Under the pieces are notes generated by a model. The model had not been told where the DNA came from and searched no databases. It saw nothing but the letters and a program-made list of their open reading frames with translations. From Bacillota bacterium (GTDB lineage Bacteria; Bacillota; Limnochordia; Darwinibacteriales; JAAYFS01), in the NCBI GenBank assembly GCA_012728115.1, contig JAAYFS010000039.1:1-55405 (forward strand): 55,405 nt of DNA, given 5' to 3'. Shown piece by piece: positions 27,127 to 36,198 of the stretch (positions are counted from its first letter, which is position 1; every line of letters starts with the position of its first letter). The position numbers and the translations under genes were made by a program.

Positions 27127-27218
27127 GAGCTAAATCATCCTAAATTTGAGGTTCGTTGAACAAAGTTCTCTTTCACACCGAGACCTTCCTGCTCAAAAGT
27201 AGAAAATGATTTAGCTCA
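27126..27218 (-). repeat. Long-range inverted repeat in the GGDEF gene leader
   Basis: TGAGCTAAATCAT (27126-27138) and ATGATTTAGCTCA (27206-27218) are perfect 13-bp arms 67 bases apart. A nested TTTGAG/CTCAAA pairing lies inside. In the minus-strand RNA the 3' arm covers the GGATGA ribosome site and the first base of the ATG. It could be a translation-blocking leader or a tiny mobile-element remnant. Confidence 0.55.
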
Positions 27219-27249
27219 ATAATTGTTCTATACTTAGTCCGCACTGTAT

Positions 27250-29706
27250 TTAATGCACGGGTTTAAATCTCTTTAATCTCAAGGCATTAGTAACAACCGA
27301 AACTGAACTAAATGCCATTGCTCCAGCTGCGATCATTGGGTTAAGCAAAGGACCGTTGAAAGCATAGAGTAACCCAGCTGCAATTGGAATTCCCGCAGTA
27401 TTGTAAGCAAAGGCCCAGAATAGATTCTGCTTAATATTGCGGATGGTATTCTTACTGAGTTGAATCGCAGTTATTACATCCAATAGATCACTTCTCATCA
27501 AGACAATATCGGCTGATTCCATAGCCACATCTGTTCCAGAACCGATCGCAATTCCTACATCTGCTTGGGCTAAAGCGGGAGCATCATTGATGCCATCGCC
27601 AACCATGGCCACTTTTCTACCTGCAGCTTGTAACTTTTTGATTTCATTCGCCTTATCCTCAGGCAAGACTTCTGCTAAAACTCGATCAATTCCTACCTGC
27701 CTAGCGATCGCTTGCGCGGTACGAGTATTATCGCCCGTAATCATCACTACTTCAATGCCCATTCTGTGTAGTAATTCAATTGCGCGTTTGCTACTAGGCT
27801 TAATAGTATCGGCGACTGCAATAATCCCAACTAAAACACCATCAATTGCTAGAAACATAGGAGTTTTTCCTTCTTCAGCAAGTCGATCGGATTCATCATG
27901 CAAAGTAATCGAAATTCCTTTATCATCCTTTAACTTCTTATTACCTAACTCAACCTCTTTACCGTCGATTACAACCTCAATTCCTCTACCTGGCAATGCC
28001 TGAAACTCATCAACCTGAGTGGTTTCAATATTTTCATTACGAGCCATTCGAACAATCGCCTCTCCTAGAGGATGTTCCGAGCCTTTTTCGGCAGAAGCTG
28101 CTAGTCTCACTATTTCTTGTTTATCACTATCTTCAGTAGTAATAACATCAGTTACCTCAGGTTGACCTTCAGTAATGGTTCCAGTCTTATCAAATACAAT
28201 TGTTTGGATCTTATGGGCCGTCTCTAGCACTTCTCCACCCTTAATTAAGACGCCATGTTCGGCACCTTTACCAGTACCAACCATAATAGCGGTTGGGGTT
28301 GCTAATCCTAAAGCACATGGACAAGCAATAACCAAGACTGAAATAAAAATCGTTAATGAAAATGCTACAGACTGTCCTGATAAATACCATGCTAAACCTG
28401 CTATTATAGCAATACCCATCACTACGGGTACGAAGTAACCCGAGATCACGTCTGCCATTTTGGCGATCGGAGCCTTGGATCCTTGTGCATCTTCGACTAG
28501 TTTTATAATCTGAGCAAGTACTGTATCCTTTCCGACCTTTGTTGCTCGAAATTGAATGGTTCCATTCTTGTTGATGCTCGCGCCCGTAACGGTACTCCCA
28601 ATATCTTTTTCGACAGGAATGCTTTCTCCAGTCAACATCGATTCATCAACGGATGTTCGTCCGTGGATAACCACACCATCAACAGGGATCTTTTCTCCAG
28701 GTTTGACTAAAATAACATCGCCGACCTCGACCTCTTCAATCGGAATAACCATTTCTTGCTCATCCTGAATCACTGTAGCAGTCTTAGGAGCTAAACCCAT
28801 CAGTTTCTTAATCGCTTCCGATGTCTTGCGCTTCGATCGTGCTTCTAAATATCTACCTAAAAGAATTAGAGCAATGATTACTCCAGCAGTTTCAAAATAC
28901 AAGTGATGAGCGTAACTTCCATCTCCTCCGAAAATTCTAATCACTGCATAGATGCCGTAGATAAATGCAGCACTGGTACCTACCGCAATCAGAGAATCCA
29001 TATTTGGTTCTCGTCGCCATAATCGACTAAAACCAACAGTATAGAATCTATATCCTGAAACAACAACGGGTAGGGTAAGTGCAAGTTGTAAAAGAGCAAA
29101 GTTTAGTGGATTAATATCAGGATCGATTATAATAGGTAATGGCAAGCCGATCATATGCCCCATCGCGACGTAGAAAAGGGGAATGGTAAACACACAAGCT
29201 AGAATGAAACGATACCAGATATTTTTCACTTCCTGTTCTTTGCGCACCCGATGTTCATCCACTTGCTCGTCAGTTTCAATCTCTAAAGGCTGGTAGCCTG
29301 CTTTAATGATCGCATCTTTTATCTCGGAAATCCTTAATACCGAAGTGTCATAACTAATTGTCGCTTTTTCGGTGGCAAGATTAACAGAGACTTTTTGAAT
29401 CCCAGGCAGATTTGTCAACGTTCGGTCGACTGATTGAACACAGGAAGCACAAGACATCCCTCCTATCGGGATAGTCACTTCACGAATTACCGAATCCTCC
29501 TGTTCGGCCACATCAAAGCCCGCTTCGATGATCGCCTGCTTGATCCTTTCGACATCGATCTGGGTATTATCAAATTCAACAAGCAACTTTTCGGTTGCTA
29601 GATTAACATTAGCATTTGTTACTCCTTCAAGTCTACCCACGCTTCTTTCGACCGCTTTGGCGCAGGACGCACAGGTCATTCCGATTACGTTTAATGTCTC
29701 CTTCAT
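27250..29706 (-). CDS. copA: Copper-exporting P1B-type ATPase
   Basis: An 818-residue P-type ATPase. Two N-terminal heavy-metal-binding domains carry GMTCASC (residues 9-15) and GMSCASC (about 82-88). Eight membrane helices follow, with the transport motif [10 protein letters not shown], the phosphorylation site DKTGT, the HP motif in GSEHPLG, and [10 protein letters not shown]. The CPC motif and GMxCxxC domains indicate Cu(I) export. A strong promoter with a G-tract inverted repeat lies upstream, consistent with copper-responsive repression. Neither copZ nor csoR is within the window. Confidence 0.95.
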   Translation of the reverse strand: MKETLNVIGMTCASCAKAVERSVGRLEGVTNANVNLATEKLLVEFDNTQIDVERIKQAIIEAGFDVAEQEDSVIREVTIPIGGMSCASCVQSVDRTLTNLPGIQKVSVNLATEKATISYDTSVLRISEIKDAIIKAGYQPLEIETDEQVDEHRVRKEQEVKNIWYRFILACVFTIPLFYVAMGHMIGLPLPIIIDPDINPLNFALLQLALTLPVVVSGYRFYTVGFSRLWRREPNMDSLIAVGTSAAFIYGIYAVIRIFGGDGSYAHHLYFETAGVIIALILLGRYLEARSKRKTSEAIKKLMGLAPKTATVIQDEQEMVIPIEEVEVGDVILVKPGEKIPVDGVVIHGRTSVDESMLTGESIPVEKDIGSTVTGASINKNGTIQFRATKVGKDTVLAQIIKLVEDAQGSKAPIAKMADVISGYFVPVVMGIAIIAGLAWYLSGQSVAFSLTIFISVLVIACPCALGLATPTAIMVGTGKGAEHGVLIKGGEVLETAHKIQTIVFDKTGTITEGQPEVTDVITTEDSDKQEIVRLAASAEKGSEHPLGEAIVRMARNENIETTQVDEFQALPGRGIEVVIDGKEVELGNKKLKDDKGISITLHDESDRLAEEGKTPMFLAIDGVLVGIIAVADTIKPSSKRAIELLHRMGIEVVMITGDNTRTAQAIARQVGIDRVLAEVLPEDKANEIKKLQAAGRKVAMVGDGINDAPALAQADVGIAIGSGTDVAMESADIVLMRSDLLDVITAIQLSKNTIRNIKQNLFWAFAYNTAGIPIAAGLLYAFNGPLLNPMIAAGAMAFSSVSVVTNALRLKRFKPVH

Positions 29707-29806
29707 TTATCATCGCCTCTTTCATGCTAAGCGTTTGTCATGCTAAAATAAGGTTCTTTCCTTAGTATCTGCATGGCTGATTTTAATAATCACTTTTTAC
29801 CGCCCC

Positions 29807-29821
29807 CACCCCAGGGGGGTG
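29807..29821. promoter_or_regulatory. Candidate CsoR/CopY-type operator for copA
   Basis: CACCCC, three bases, GGGGTG forms a G-tract inverted repeat just downstream of the copA -10 box. CsoR operators have this G/C-tract character. The repressor gene is not in the window. Confidence 0.45.
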
Positions 29822-29831
29822 TTGTGTTTTT

Positions 29832-29860
29832 AGTATACTCCAGTTGAGAACAATTGTCAA
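29832..29860 (-). promoter_or_regulatory. copA promoter
   Basis: TTGACA (29860-29855), exactly 17 bases, TATACT (29837-29832) on the minus strand: a near-perfect sigma A promoter, with the G-tract repeat at its start site. Confidence 0.85.
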
Positions 29861-29867
29861 TATTGAA

Positions 29868-29897
29868 TAAAAAAATACTTGGGATACCCCCAAGTAT
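29868..29897 (-). terminator. Rho-independent terminator of the methyltransferase gene
   Basis: ATACTTGGG/CCCAAGTAT (9 bp, 5-base loop), then a T run on the minus strand. Confidence 0.85.
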
Positions 29898-29912
29898 CAG
29901 AATCAGCCAGTT

Positions 29913-30710
29913 TTATTTACAAACGAATAGCAAATGATTACTCGCACCGAGAAACTCAGGTTTTTCACAGACATAAAAATGGTATCTTAACCATTGTTGG
30001 TACGCGGTTTTGGTTAACGAACTTATCTTTTCTGCAAGTAGTTCGCTCATCCCATCGGCTGCGATCTCCTTTTCAATTGTTAAACCACAACCCCTCAAAA
30101 GATCGCGTGCCGAATCCACCGTATCGAATACAAACGGAAAATCTTTTACCTTAAATGTCTCTCTATTGTAGTTTCCTTGTTCGAGATAATTGGGATCATA
30201 AAACATCGTTTGCGTTACAATTACCATGTCGTTATTGATAAAAGCGAAAAACATTTTCCCATCTTTCTTACAAACACGCTTAACTTCCCTAACACACAAC
30301 TCTCGATCTTCTTTTTTTGCTAGATGGTACAATGGACCTAGACAAAGGACTAGATCAAAAGTTTTATCAAGAAATGCGGTTAATTCTTCAATTACATTTC
30401 CATGCAGTACAGTTAGATTGATTCCTTCTTCTTTTTGGCATTCAATAGCTTCAACATGCTTTTTAACGAGTTCAACTGCAACCACTTCATAGCCTTTATT
30501 AGCAAAATAAAGGCTATATCTCCCTGTGCCAGCACCTAGATCCAAAATCCTCATTCCAGGCTTTAAATAAGATTCAATGTACTTTATAGTTGTTAGAAAC
30601 TCAACTCTAGCAGCTTGAGAGTCAAATCTAGTAGCTTCATCAAAGATATCATAAATCGCTGAAACTCTCTCCGCCTCATTCTCCAATCTTTCTATTTCCT
30701 CAAAACTCAT
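29913..30710 (-). CDS. Class I SAM-dependent methyltransferase
   Basis: A 265-residue cytoplasmic protein. Motif I of the Rossmann-like methyltransferase fold is ILDLGAGTGRYSLYFA (about residues 55-70). The acidic motif II is in VVAVELVKKHVEA, and FDLVLCLGPLYHL is the motif IV region. The substrate is not indicated; the GPLYHL motif is common in small-molecule methyltransferases of Bacillota. It has its own terminator and stands alone between copA and the PP2C operon. Confidence 0.85.
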   Translation of the reverse strand: MSFEEIERLENEAERVSAIYDIFDEATRFDSQAARVEFLTTIKYIESYLKPGMRILDLGAGTGRYSLYFANKGYEVVAVELVKKHVEAIECQKEEGINLTVLHGNVIEELTAFLDKTFDLVLCLGPLYHLAKKEDRELCVREVKRVCKKDGKMFFAFINNDMVIVTQTMFYDPNYLEQGNYNRETFKVKDFPFVFDTVDSARDLLRGCGLTIEKEIAADGMSELLAEKISSLTKTAYQQWLRYHFYVCEKPEFLGASNHLLFVCK

Positions 30711-30890
30711 CTCGACTCATTCCTTCTGGTCCTATTATTCAAGACTTTAAAGTCATCTGTTCCAGTTAGCCAATCCGTTAACTTAGCACTAGGTAACGTA
30801 TGGGTAAAATGATCAGTTTGTTTTAGTTTAATTCACGCTAGCGCCCAAACTTCCTTCCTGGAATTAGTCAATTCTGCTAATAATTAAGTA

Positions 30891-30930
30891 ATTTAAGGCT
30901 TAAGGTGGAAAAACCTACCTTAAGCCTTAA
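30891..30930 (-). terminator. Hairpin at the end of the riboswitch operon
   Basis: TTAAGGCTTAAGGT and its complement form a 14-bp perfect stem around a 10-base loop, overlapping the stop codon of the PP2C gene. The T tract after it is poor, so it may protect the RNA 3' end as much as terminate. Confidence 0.6.
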
Positions 30931-32083
30931 GCACTAGAAAACTCATATCATCGCTTTGTTTATCACATTGCCTCATCACGGTATTTATTAAACCATCGCA
31001 GATTCCTTCTGCATCGTACTCCTGAAATTTTTTTAGGCTTTGTGATATTCCTTCGATCCCAAATTCCCGATTTTTATGATCCTTTATCTCTTTCAAACCA
31101 TCTGAGAAAACTATCAGAATATCTCCTTTGTTAAGATCCGCACTGTACGATTCGTATTCAGCATTTTCCTTTCCGCCAATAGCGATCCCTCTCCCTGTAA
31201 GTACGGAAACTCTGCTCTCATTTTTCCGCCAAATCAACGGAAGGTTATGCCCCGCATTAGCATAGATTAGTTTCCCTTGCTTTGGTTGATAAATTCCGAA
31301 AAACTGGGTAACAAACGAATCAAGCTGCGTTAGTTCTGAGATAAATTGATTATTTAACTCATAAAGAATTTTGCTTGGTAGATCAATATCTTTCGCAAGC
31401 ATCCGAAACATAGTTCTAGCCACAAGCATTACAAAAGCGCCTGGAACTCCCTTACCCATCGCATCGGCAACCGTTAGTCCAATAGAGCCACCTGGGTATA
31501 GAAGAATGTCCAAGTAATCGCCACCTAATTCATGAGCTGGAAGTACTCGATAGGCGATCGAAGAAGTTTGATCAACGTTTTGAATATTTGGCATTAGCTG
31601 TTGTTGAAAGAACCAGGTAGCTTGAAGCTCCCTACTTACTCGCTGCATATTTGGTGCATTTAAACCAACAACCAAGTCGATAAGTTTCGCCAATCGCTCG
31701 CCAAGATTCACACTAAGATCAGCAAATTCCATAGAAAAAGGATTGTCTGACCACAATATTAATGACGAATTGGTGTGCTTACCCATTAATGGTAGCGCAA
31801 AGTAATGCATTGGTGAATAGGTACCCGATAAAGTCTCTTTCGATTGTAAAATTTGTAAAGCTAAGCTTCGGTCATTTTCAGTTATTTCGCTAATATCCCT
31901 AGTATAGGAAAAAGCAATTCTAGAAGGAGCAGATTCTACCTGTGGATTATCTAGCCACAAGCTTACGGCAGCAAGTTTAAAAGTATTTATCAATTCGTTT
32001 CCAATACTAGTAAACGGCCCTTCACTTGATTCAAAACATCGTTCGTACAAAGTACTGAATAGTCGATCCAAGTGATTAATCAT
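30920..32083 (-). CDS. GAF-PP2C (RsbU/SpoIIE-type) serine phosphatase
   Basis: A 387-residue protein. A GAF-like N-terminal domain (about 1-150) precedes a short coiled linker and a SpoIIE/RsbU-type PP2C domain with the metal and active-site motifs ELGGDYLD, DAMGKGVPGAFVM, YANAGHNLPL, FSDGLKE and SDDMSFLVL. Such phosphatases dephosphorylate STAS-domain antagonists; the STAS gene lies in the same operon. The start is ATG 32083 after AGGAG; it overlaps the end of the HD-GYP gene by 8 bases (ATGATTAA). This is the last gene of the c-di-GMP-riboswitch operon. Confidence 0.9.
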   Translation of the reverse strand: MINHLDRLFSTLYERCFESSEGPFTSIGNELINTFKLAAVSLWLDNPQVESAPSRIAFSYTRDISEITENDRSLALQILQSKETLSGTYSPMHYFALPLMGKHTNSSLILWSDNPFSMEFADLSVNLGERLAKLIDLVVGLNAPNMQRVSRELQATWFFQQQLMPNIQNVDQTSSIAYRVLPAHELGGDYLDILLYPGGSIGLTVADAMGKGVPGAFVMLVARTMFRMLAKDIDLPSKILYELNNQFISELTQLDSFVTQFFGIYQPKQGKLIYANAGHNLPLIWRKNESRVSVLTGRGIAIGGKENAEYESYSADLNKGDILIVFSDGLKEIKDHKNREFGIEGISQSLKKFQEYDAEGICDGLINTVMRQCDKQSDDMSFLVLKA

Positions 32084-33104
32084 GACGTTCTCCTGTAATC
32101 GCCTCATCGGACTTACTGGTGATAAAATACGTTTTTTCTTTAACCAAATCTAAGTGATAGGTTGGTCTGACTTTTGTTCCAAGAATGTTTTGATCTATCC
32201 GAACAACAGGCCGTGTTGGGAACCCTTTATTAGCTTTCACCACTGTTCCTATTTCACCAGTATTCAATTTCACTTTCGTGCCAGCAGGATAAAAGGAAAC
32301 ACATTCTAAGAATTTCCGAACGAGTCTCGGTTCAAATAAAGTGCCGCTACCTGCCATCAAGTATTCAATCGCTTCTTCAATTGGATATCTATTATTTGCC
32401 GATAACTGATCAAAAGTATCGGTGATCCGAATAATACGAGCAAAATCTTGAATATGATCGTCCGCAAACCCTTTTGGAAAACCAGTCCCATCATAATTTT
32501 CATGATGTTGAATCACCGAAGCTATTATTTTAGAACTAACTCTCCCAGATTTTCGTAAAATTTGTGCACCAACCCGCGGATGTTCTTGATACTCCTCGTC
32601 GGAAACAAACAACAAACCTATATCATGAAGTAAAGCGGCAGTGGTTAAATCAGTCAACTCAAACTTATTGTACTGTAACTCAATACCTAAAATGGCAGCC
32701 AAGATCGACACGTTAAGAGTATGACTGAAAAGTTCTTCACTATAAGAACGAATATCCACCAAATTGATCATTACTTCATCTTTTAATAGCAGTTCATCGA
32801 TTACCGTTACTAAGGCCTCTTGGATTTTACCTATTTCTAACTTTGCTCCGTCCTTAACACTAGTCAATACTTCCCTAGTTGTATTTAAAGCTTGAATTCG
32901 CGTTTGGTCACTGATTACGTCTTCAACTGGTACATGATCATCTCGAGCAATGTACACAACATCGATTAAGTGTTTGTTTAAAAAGGTTATGTAGTTATCT
33001 GTCAATTCTACTCCTTGCCTTAGTAGTACTTGTCCCGTACTACCAAGAATCGTTCTCCCAAGGATCATGCCAGGCTTTAAATCTTGCACTCTAACTAAGA
33101 TCAT
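32076..33104 (-). CDS. HD-GYP-type phosphohydrolase, probable c-di-GMP phosphodiesterase
   Basis: A 342-residue protein. The N-terminal 100 residues begin VRVQDLKPGMILGRTI, a common leader of HD-GYP proteins. The HD domain has LLHDIG, later EHPRVGAQIL, and HHENYDGTGFPKG, which is the HD-GYP signature with GFP in place of GYP. It then has ITDTFDQL. This set of ligands fits c-di-GMP hydrolysis to pGpG or GMP. A small beta domain ends the protein. I place the start at ATG 33104, two bases after the previous stop; ATG 33113 is an alternative. Its place behind a c-di-GMP riboswitch suggests feedback. Confidence 0.87.
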   Translation of the reverse strand: MILVRVQDLKPGMILGRTILGSTGQVLLRQGVELTDNYITFLNKHLIDVVYIARDDHVPVEDVISDQTRIQALNTTREVLTSVKDGAKLEIGKIQEALVTVIDELLLKDEVMINLVDIRSYSEELFSHTLNVSILAAILGIELQYNKFELTDLTTAALLHDIGLLFVSDEEYQEHPRVGAQILRKSGRVSSKIIASVIQHHENYDGTGFPKGFADDHIQDFARIIRITDTFDQLSANNRYPIEEAIEYLMAGSGTLFEPRLVRKFLECVSFYPAGTKVKLNTGEIGTVVKANKGFPTRPVVRIDQNILGTKVRPTYHLDLVKEKTYFITSKSDEAITGERHD

Positions 33105-33105
33105 C

Positions 33106-33852
33106 TTAACCATCCCCTAAACGTTCAGCTAGTTTTTCTAAATCGGGATAAAGCACTAGCTTGGTTCCAGCTTTAGAGGTACAAACTAATACTTTACTCA
33201 TATACCTTATAATTATCGGGAAACCATAACCAATCGAGTTATCCTCGGTGGAATAACCTTTCAAAAATAATAAATAGGGTAGTTTGTTTAAATCCAAACC
33301 TGATCCTTTATCAATGATGTGAAACCGCGGATTATTACCTTCAATAATTAAATCTAACCTACCGCCAGGTGTATGTTTAATCACGTTCGTAACAGCTTCT
33401 GAGACACATAACAACACTCTATGACTTACCGACTTCGTCCACTTAGGCAGTTTGTCTTTTAGAAACTCATCCACTTCTTGGCGACAACGCCTAATATCCT
33501 CGACTTCGCGAATGGGTAACGACAACAAAGGTTGTTCCTGTCCAAACTTCAAATCATATTCGGTGGGGGTAAGTAAAGTTAGCGGATTTTGAGTTAAAGC
33601 CTCAATAACATTGTGATAAACCTGAAAGAGTCGCTCCCTCTCCTCATGCTCTTTTCTCAATTGATTTTGCGCACGAACAGCCTTATTACAAAACAGGCAA
33701 GTCAGAAACGAAGTTCCAAGCGTTCCAACAATTAATAGGCCTGTCCAAGTAAGACTAACTAATGTATTATCGATCAAGCCATCGATTAGAATAAACGCTA
33801 CTCCAGCAACAAAAAAACAGAAAACAAGCGGAACCATCATTGCCTTATTCAC
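33106..33852 (-). CDS. Membrane-anchored RsbW-like HATPase (anti-sigma or switch kinase)
   Basis: A 248-residue protein. Two membrane helices (about 5-27 and 33-56) are followed by a coiled segment (AQNQLRKEHEERERLF) and a GHKL ATPase domain with N box EAVTNVIKHT, G1 DKGSGLD and G2 IGYGFPIIIRY. There is no phospho-acceptor His domain, which sets it apart from sensor kinases and places it with RsbW/SpoIIAB-type serine kinases. Unlike those, it is tethered to the membrane. Its start (GTG 33852) overlaps the stop of the STAS gene by 4 bases. No sigma factor gene is adjacent, so the target is unknown. Confidence 0.85.
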   Translation of the reverse strand: MNKAMMVPLVFCFFVAGVAFILIDGLIDNTLVSLTWTGLLIVGTLGTSFLTCLFCNKAVRAQNQLRKEHEERERLFQVYHNVIEALTQNPLTLLTPTEYDLKFGQEQPLLSLPIREVEDIRRCRQEVDEFLKDKLPKWTKSVSHRVLLCVSEAVTNVIKHTPGGRLDLIIEGNNPRFHIIDKGSGLDLNKLPYLLFLKGYSTEDNSIGYGFPIIIRYMSKVLVCTSKAGTKLVLYPDLEKLAERLGDG

Positions 33853-34151
33853 TCTTCGATAATCTCCCTAAGACCGATTAATTCTAAGACCTCTTCTATT
33901 TCTCGATTATTGTTTTCCACTCTGAATTTAATTCCTCGTACTTTTAAAGCCCGATAAAGGCTAATAAGCTGCCCAATTCCTGAAGAATCAATAAACTGTA
34001 ATTTGCTTAAGCAAATGGTTATCCTTTCGATCATGTCTTTATCTAGTTCTTTGATAGCTGTGTTTAGGGTTTGGGTAGAAACCATATCTAACTCCCCAGC
34101 CAAAGCTATTGTTACACTCGGTGGTTGTCCTGAAACTTTAACGTAAAGCAT
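33849..34151 (-). CDS. STAS-domain anti-sigma factor antagonist
   Basis: A 100-residue single STAS domain. LAGELDMVSTQTLNTAI begins the fold, and LQFIDSSGIGQLISL carries the conserved serine that SpoIIAB/RsbW-type kinases phosphorylate (about residue 57). In the same operon lie the kinase-like HATPase (overlapping by 4 bases) and a PP2C phosphatase, so all three parts of a partner switch are present. It starts 10 bases after the FapA stop, with GGGGGATTACG upstream. Confidence 0.92.
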   Translation of the reverse strand: MLYVKVSGQPPSVTIALAGELDMVSTQTLNTAIKELDKDMIERITICLSKLQFIDSSGIGQLISLYRALKVRGIKFRVENNNREIEEVLELIGLREIIEE

Positions 34152-34161
34152 CGTAATCCCC

Positions 34162-36027
34162 CTAAGTTAGATTTCTTGTTTCCCATTCTCCATCTTTATA
34201 AGAAAACTTACACCACTGATGTTCTGTTTGAGTAATCATCCTTGCAGTGCCGACCTGGATCTGTACATCTGGGAAAAATAACTCCGCACCGATCCACCCG
34301 TCTTCAGCAACCATAAGTTTGGTCATAGCACTACCTCGTGCCCCAGCACGTTTCACTCTAATCGAATCTTTAGCACTATAGACTCCCATCCTGCACATAC
34401 CTTTTAGCTCAATTGTTTTCCCCGCGAACATTTCGCAGTTATATACTAATGGGCCAGTAACCGCGATACTGCCTGTGGCCTTGATTTTAGCACCATGGCA
34501 ATAGTTAACCTGAACATCGGCTAGATCATTTAAAAAATCGCTGAACGTCTCCCTCAATTCGGTTAGTACCCGCCTATTTTGAGCCACTTCATCTATCGAT
34601 TTTATTCTTAATGGACCTGCTCCTAAATACATACTAGCGGTAGATTCTAACAAGTCCACCATTCTCTTCGTTACTTGGTCATCTGGCTCTAGTTCTTCAA
34701 CCACATCTAAAAGATCTGTAAATAGTCTTGGAATATCTTTAAATCTGAGCTCTAAAATAAGTTTAAGTAAGTAACCATCACCTCTGACGTTAAGATCCTT
34801 TGTGGAAAAACTTGGATGGTTCTTAAGTTGGTGAAAAGCTCTTTCTAGTTTTTCAAGCTCGGAGCAAAGCTGTTTTAGTACGGCGACTAATTGCAAACAA
34901 ACCACTTGGTTACACCCTGCTGAAACCTCCCCACCAATTAGGTTCCTTTTTATTATCACGTCTGAACCCGCATTAATGGTAGCATGATAGACACTACCCA
35001 TTACTTCAACTGTCCCGCCTGCTTTTATCGTCATGGATTCCATTACATTACCATAAATCAATATGTCGCCTTTGAAACTCACGTTTCCTGTTCCTAAATC
35101 CACGTCCCCTGGGATTACTAACTGTGGATTAACTACCAACCTTCCGTGTTGGAAACTCGGACGACCAGCGATCTCAGCGACAGCAACTGTATCGTTATTA
35201 ACTAATTTAACACCTCGACCCACTAGAAATTTAGTTTTTCTGGGCGGCCGAGGTTGTACCAATTCACCAAAGACATCCACTCCAGGTACTCCTGGGACAG
35301 GAGGCTGCCAATATGCTAAAACATCTCCTGGTTCAACACAATTAATCACTTGCCTTTGCCAATAATCGATTCGATCGTTCTCATCAGTAATGATTGGGCG
35401 AGGTTTTAGGTCACAAACAATATCAATTTTGCCATCGACGGGTGGCGTGGCTGGTTTACCTTTAACAACAACCACTTCTGTGTCTATCCGCCCCTTACAG
35501 GCTCGATATATATCTTCATAAAAGATTTCCCCGTGAACATTCATTTCTTCTAGTTCTTCAACTACAAGTTCTGGGTCGATAACATCAGGGAAAATAGTCC
35601 TGCTTGGTTCAGCTTTAACAACTAGTTTTTGATTATAATCCGAATCGAGCAGCCTGTACTCCTGCCCCATGATAAATTGAGTTTTTAACACAATTTCCAT
35701 TTTATCAGAACTGACAACCAGTTGATAATCGCTGCTCGGTACTTTTACGATCGGCTTTACTTCTAAGTTTTCAATATCCTCAACAACAAAAGGTCTAAGC
35801 ATCCTTTGTTGATAATAGGTTACTTCGACTGTGTCTGTAGGCACAAGTACAGGCCAAGGACCCTTAATCCCTGGCCTTTTCAACGATATTTTACCATTAA
35901 CAATCGCTAATTTACCCGCTTCATCCTTTTCTGCTCGTTCTAATAATTGTGTTGAAGTATGATAGCTATCATCCGATTCTTCTGACCATGTAGCAATTAT
36001 TTTGTCAATTTCCTTTGCGTTAAACAT
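34162..36027 (-). CDS. FapA/DUF342 family polymer-forming protein
   Basis: A 621-residue protein of the DUF342 (FapA) family. An N-terminal region of about 120 residues and a middle domain precede the FapA core: DVLAYWQPPVPGVPGVDVFGE, then a beta-helix-like stretch (GDVDLGTGNVSFKGDILIYGNV, GTVEVMGSVYHATINAGSDV). A coiled region (about 430-520) interrupts it, and more beta-helix follows (KATGSIAVTGPLVYNCEMFAGK). FapA relatives act in flagellar assembly or cell-surface organisation in some bacteria. ATG 36027 follows a G-rich ribosome site. A longer frame to 36105 runs into the riboswitch terminator and is not real. It is the first gene of the c-di-GMP-controlled operon. Confidence 0.9.
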   Translation of the reverse strand: MFNAKEIDKIIATWSEESDDSYHTSTQLLERAEKDEAGKLAIVNGKISLKRPGIKGPWPVLVPTDTVEVTYYQQRMLRPFVVEDIENLEVKPIVKVPSSDYQLVVSSDKMEIVLKTQFIMGQEYRLLDSDYNQKLVVKAEPSRTIFPDVIDPELVVEELEEMNVHGEIFYEDIYRACKGRIDTEVVVVKGKPATPPVDGKIDIVCDLKPRPIITDENDRIDYWQRQVINCVEPGDVLAYWQPPVPGVPGVDVFGELVQPRPPRKTKFLVGRGVKLVNNDTVAVAEIAGRPSFQHGRLVVNPQLVIPGDVDLGTGNVSFKGDILIYGNVMESMTIKAGGTVEVMGSVYHATINAGSDVIIKRNLIGGEVSAGCNQVVCLQLVAVLKQLCSELEKLERAFHQLKNHPSFSTKDLNVRGDGYLLKLILELRFKDIPRLFTDLLDVVEELEPDDQVTKRMVDLLESTASMYLGAGPLRIKSIDEVAQNRRVLTELRETFSDFLNDLADVQVNYCHGAKIKATGSIAVTGPLVYNCEMFAGKTIELKGMCRMGVYSAKDSIRVKRAGARGSAMTKLMVAEDGWIGAELFFPDVQIQVGTARMITQTEHQWCKFSYKDGEWETRNLT

Positions 36028-36046
36028 TACCCGACCCCCTAAAAAC

Positions 36047-36077
36047 AAAAAAACTTTCCCCAGACAGTTGTGGAAAG
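36047..36077 (-). terminator. Riboswitch terminator ahead of fapA
   Basis: CTTTCC/GGAAAG stem (36077-36072 with 36059-36054) around a 12-base loop, then seven T residues on the minus strand, 20 bases before the ATG. Confidence 0.82.
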
Positions 36078-36080
36078 AAT

Positions 36081-36165
36081 CTTTCGGTAACTGGCTGGCA
36101 TACACTTTGAGTGTTTAGCCCCTATAGCTTTGCGTCCCAAGATTTCTCTTGGTTTGCCAAATATA
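36081..36165 (-). promoter_or_regulatory. c-di-GMP-I (GEMM-I) riboswitch
   Basis: Read on the minus strand, it has the diagnostic blocks in order: GGCAAACC, an AAGA-GAAA-TCTT hairpin with GNRA loop, GGGACGCAAAGC, TATAGGGGCTAAAC, ATGCCAGCCAGTTACCG. These form P2 with its tetraloop, the receptor helix P3 and the ligand pocket of the class. A terminator follows. It controls the fapA-STAS-HATPase-HD-GYP-PP2C operon. Whether c-di-GMP turns expression on or off cannot be decided by eye. Confidence 0.95.
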
Positions 36166-36169
36166 AAAT

Positions 36170-36198
36170 TGTATATACTTTTAGTGATACCTTATCAA
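36170..36198 (-). promoter_or_regulatory. Promoter of the c-di-GMP riboswitch operon
   Basis: TTGATA (36198-36193), 17 bases, TATACA (36175-36170) on the minus strand. Transcription would start near 36163, right at the 5' end of the riboswitch. Confidence 0.75.

Noticed and set aside
36028-36105. Longer N terminus for the FapA protein
   Set aside because: These codons fall in the riboswitch terminator; ATG 36027 has a ribosome site and gives the usual start.
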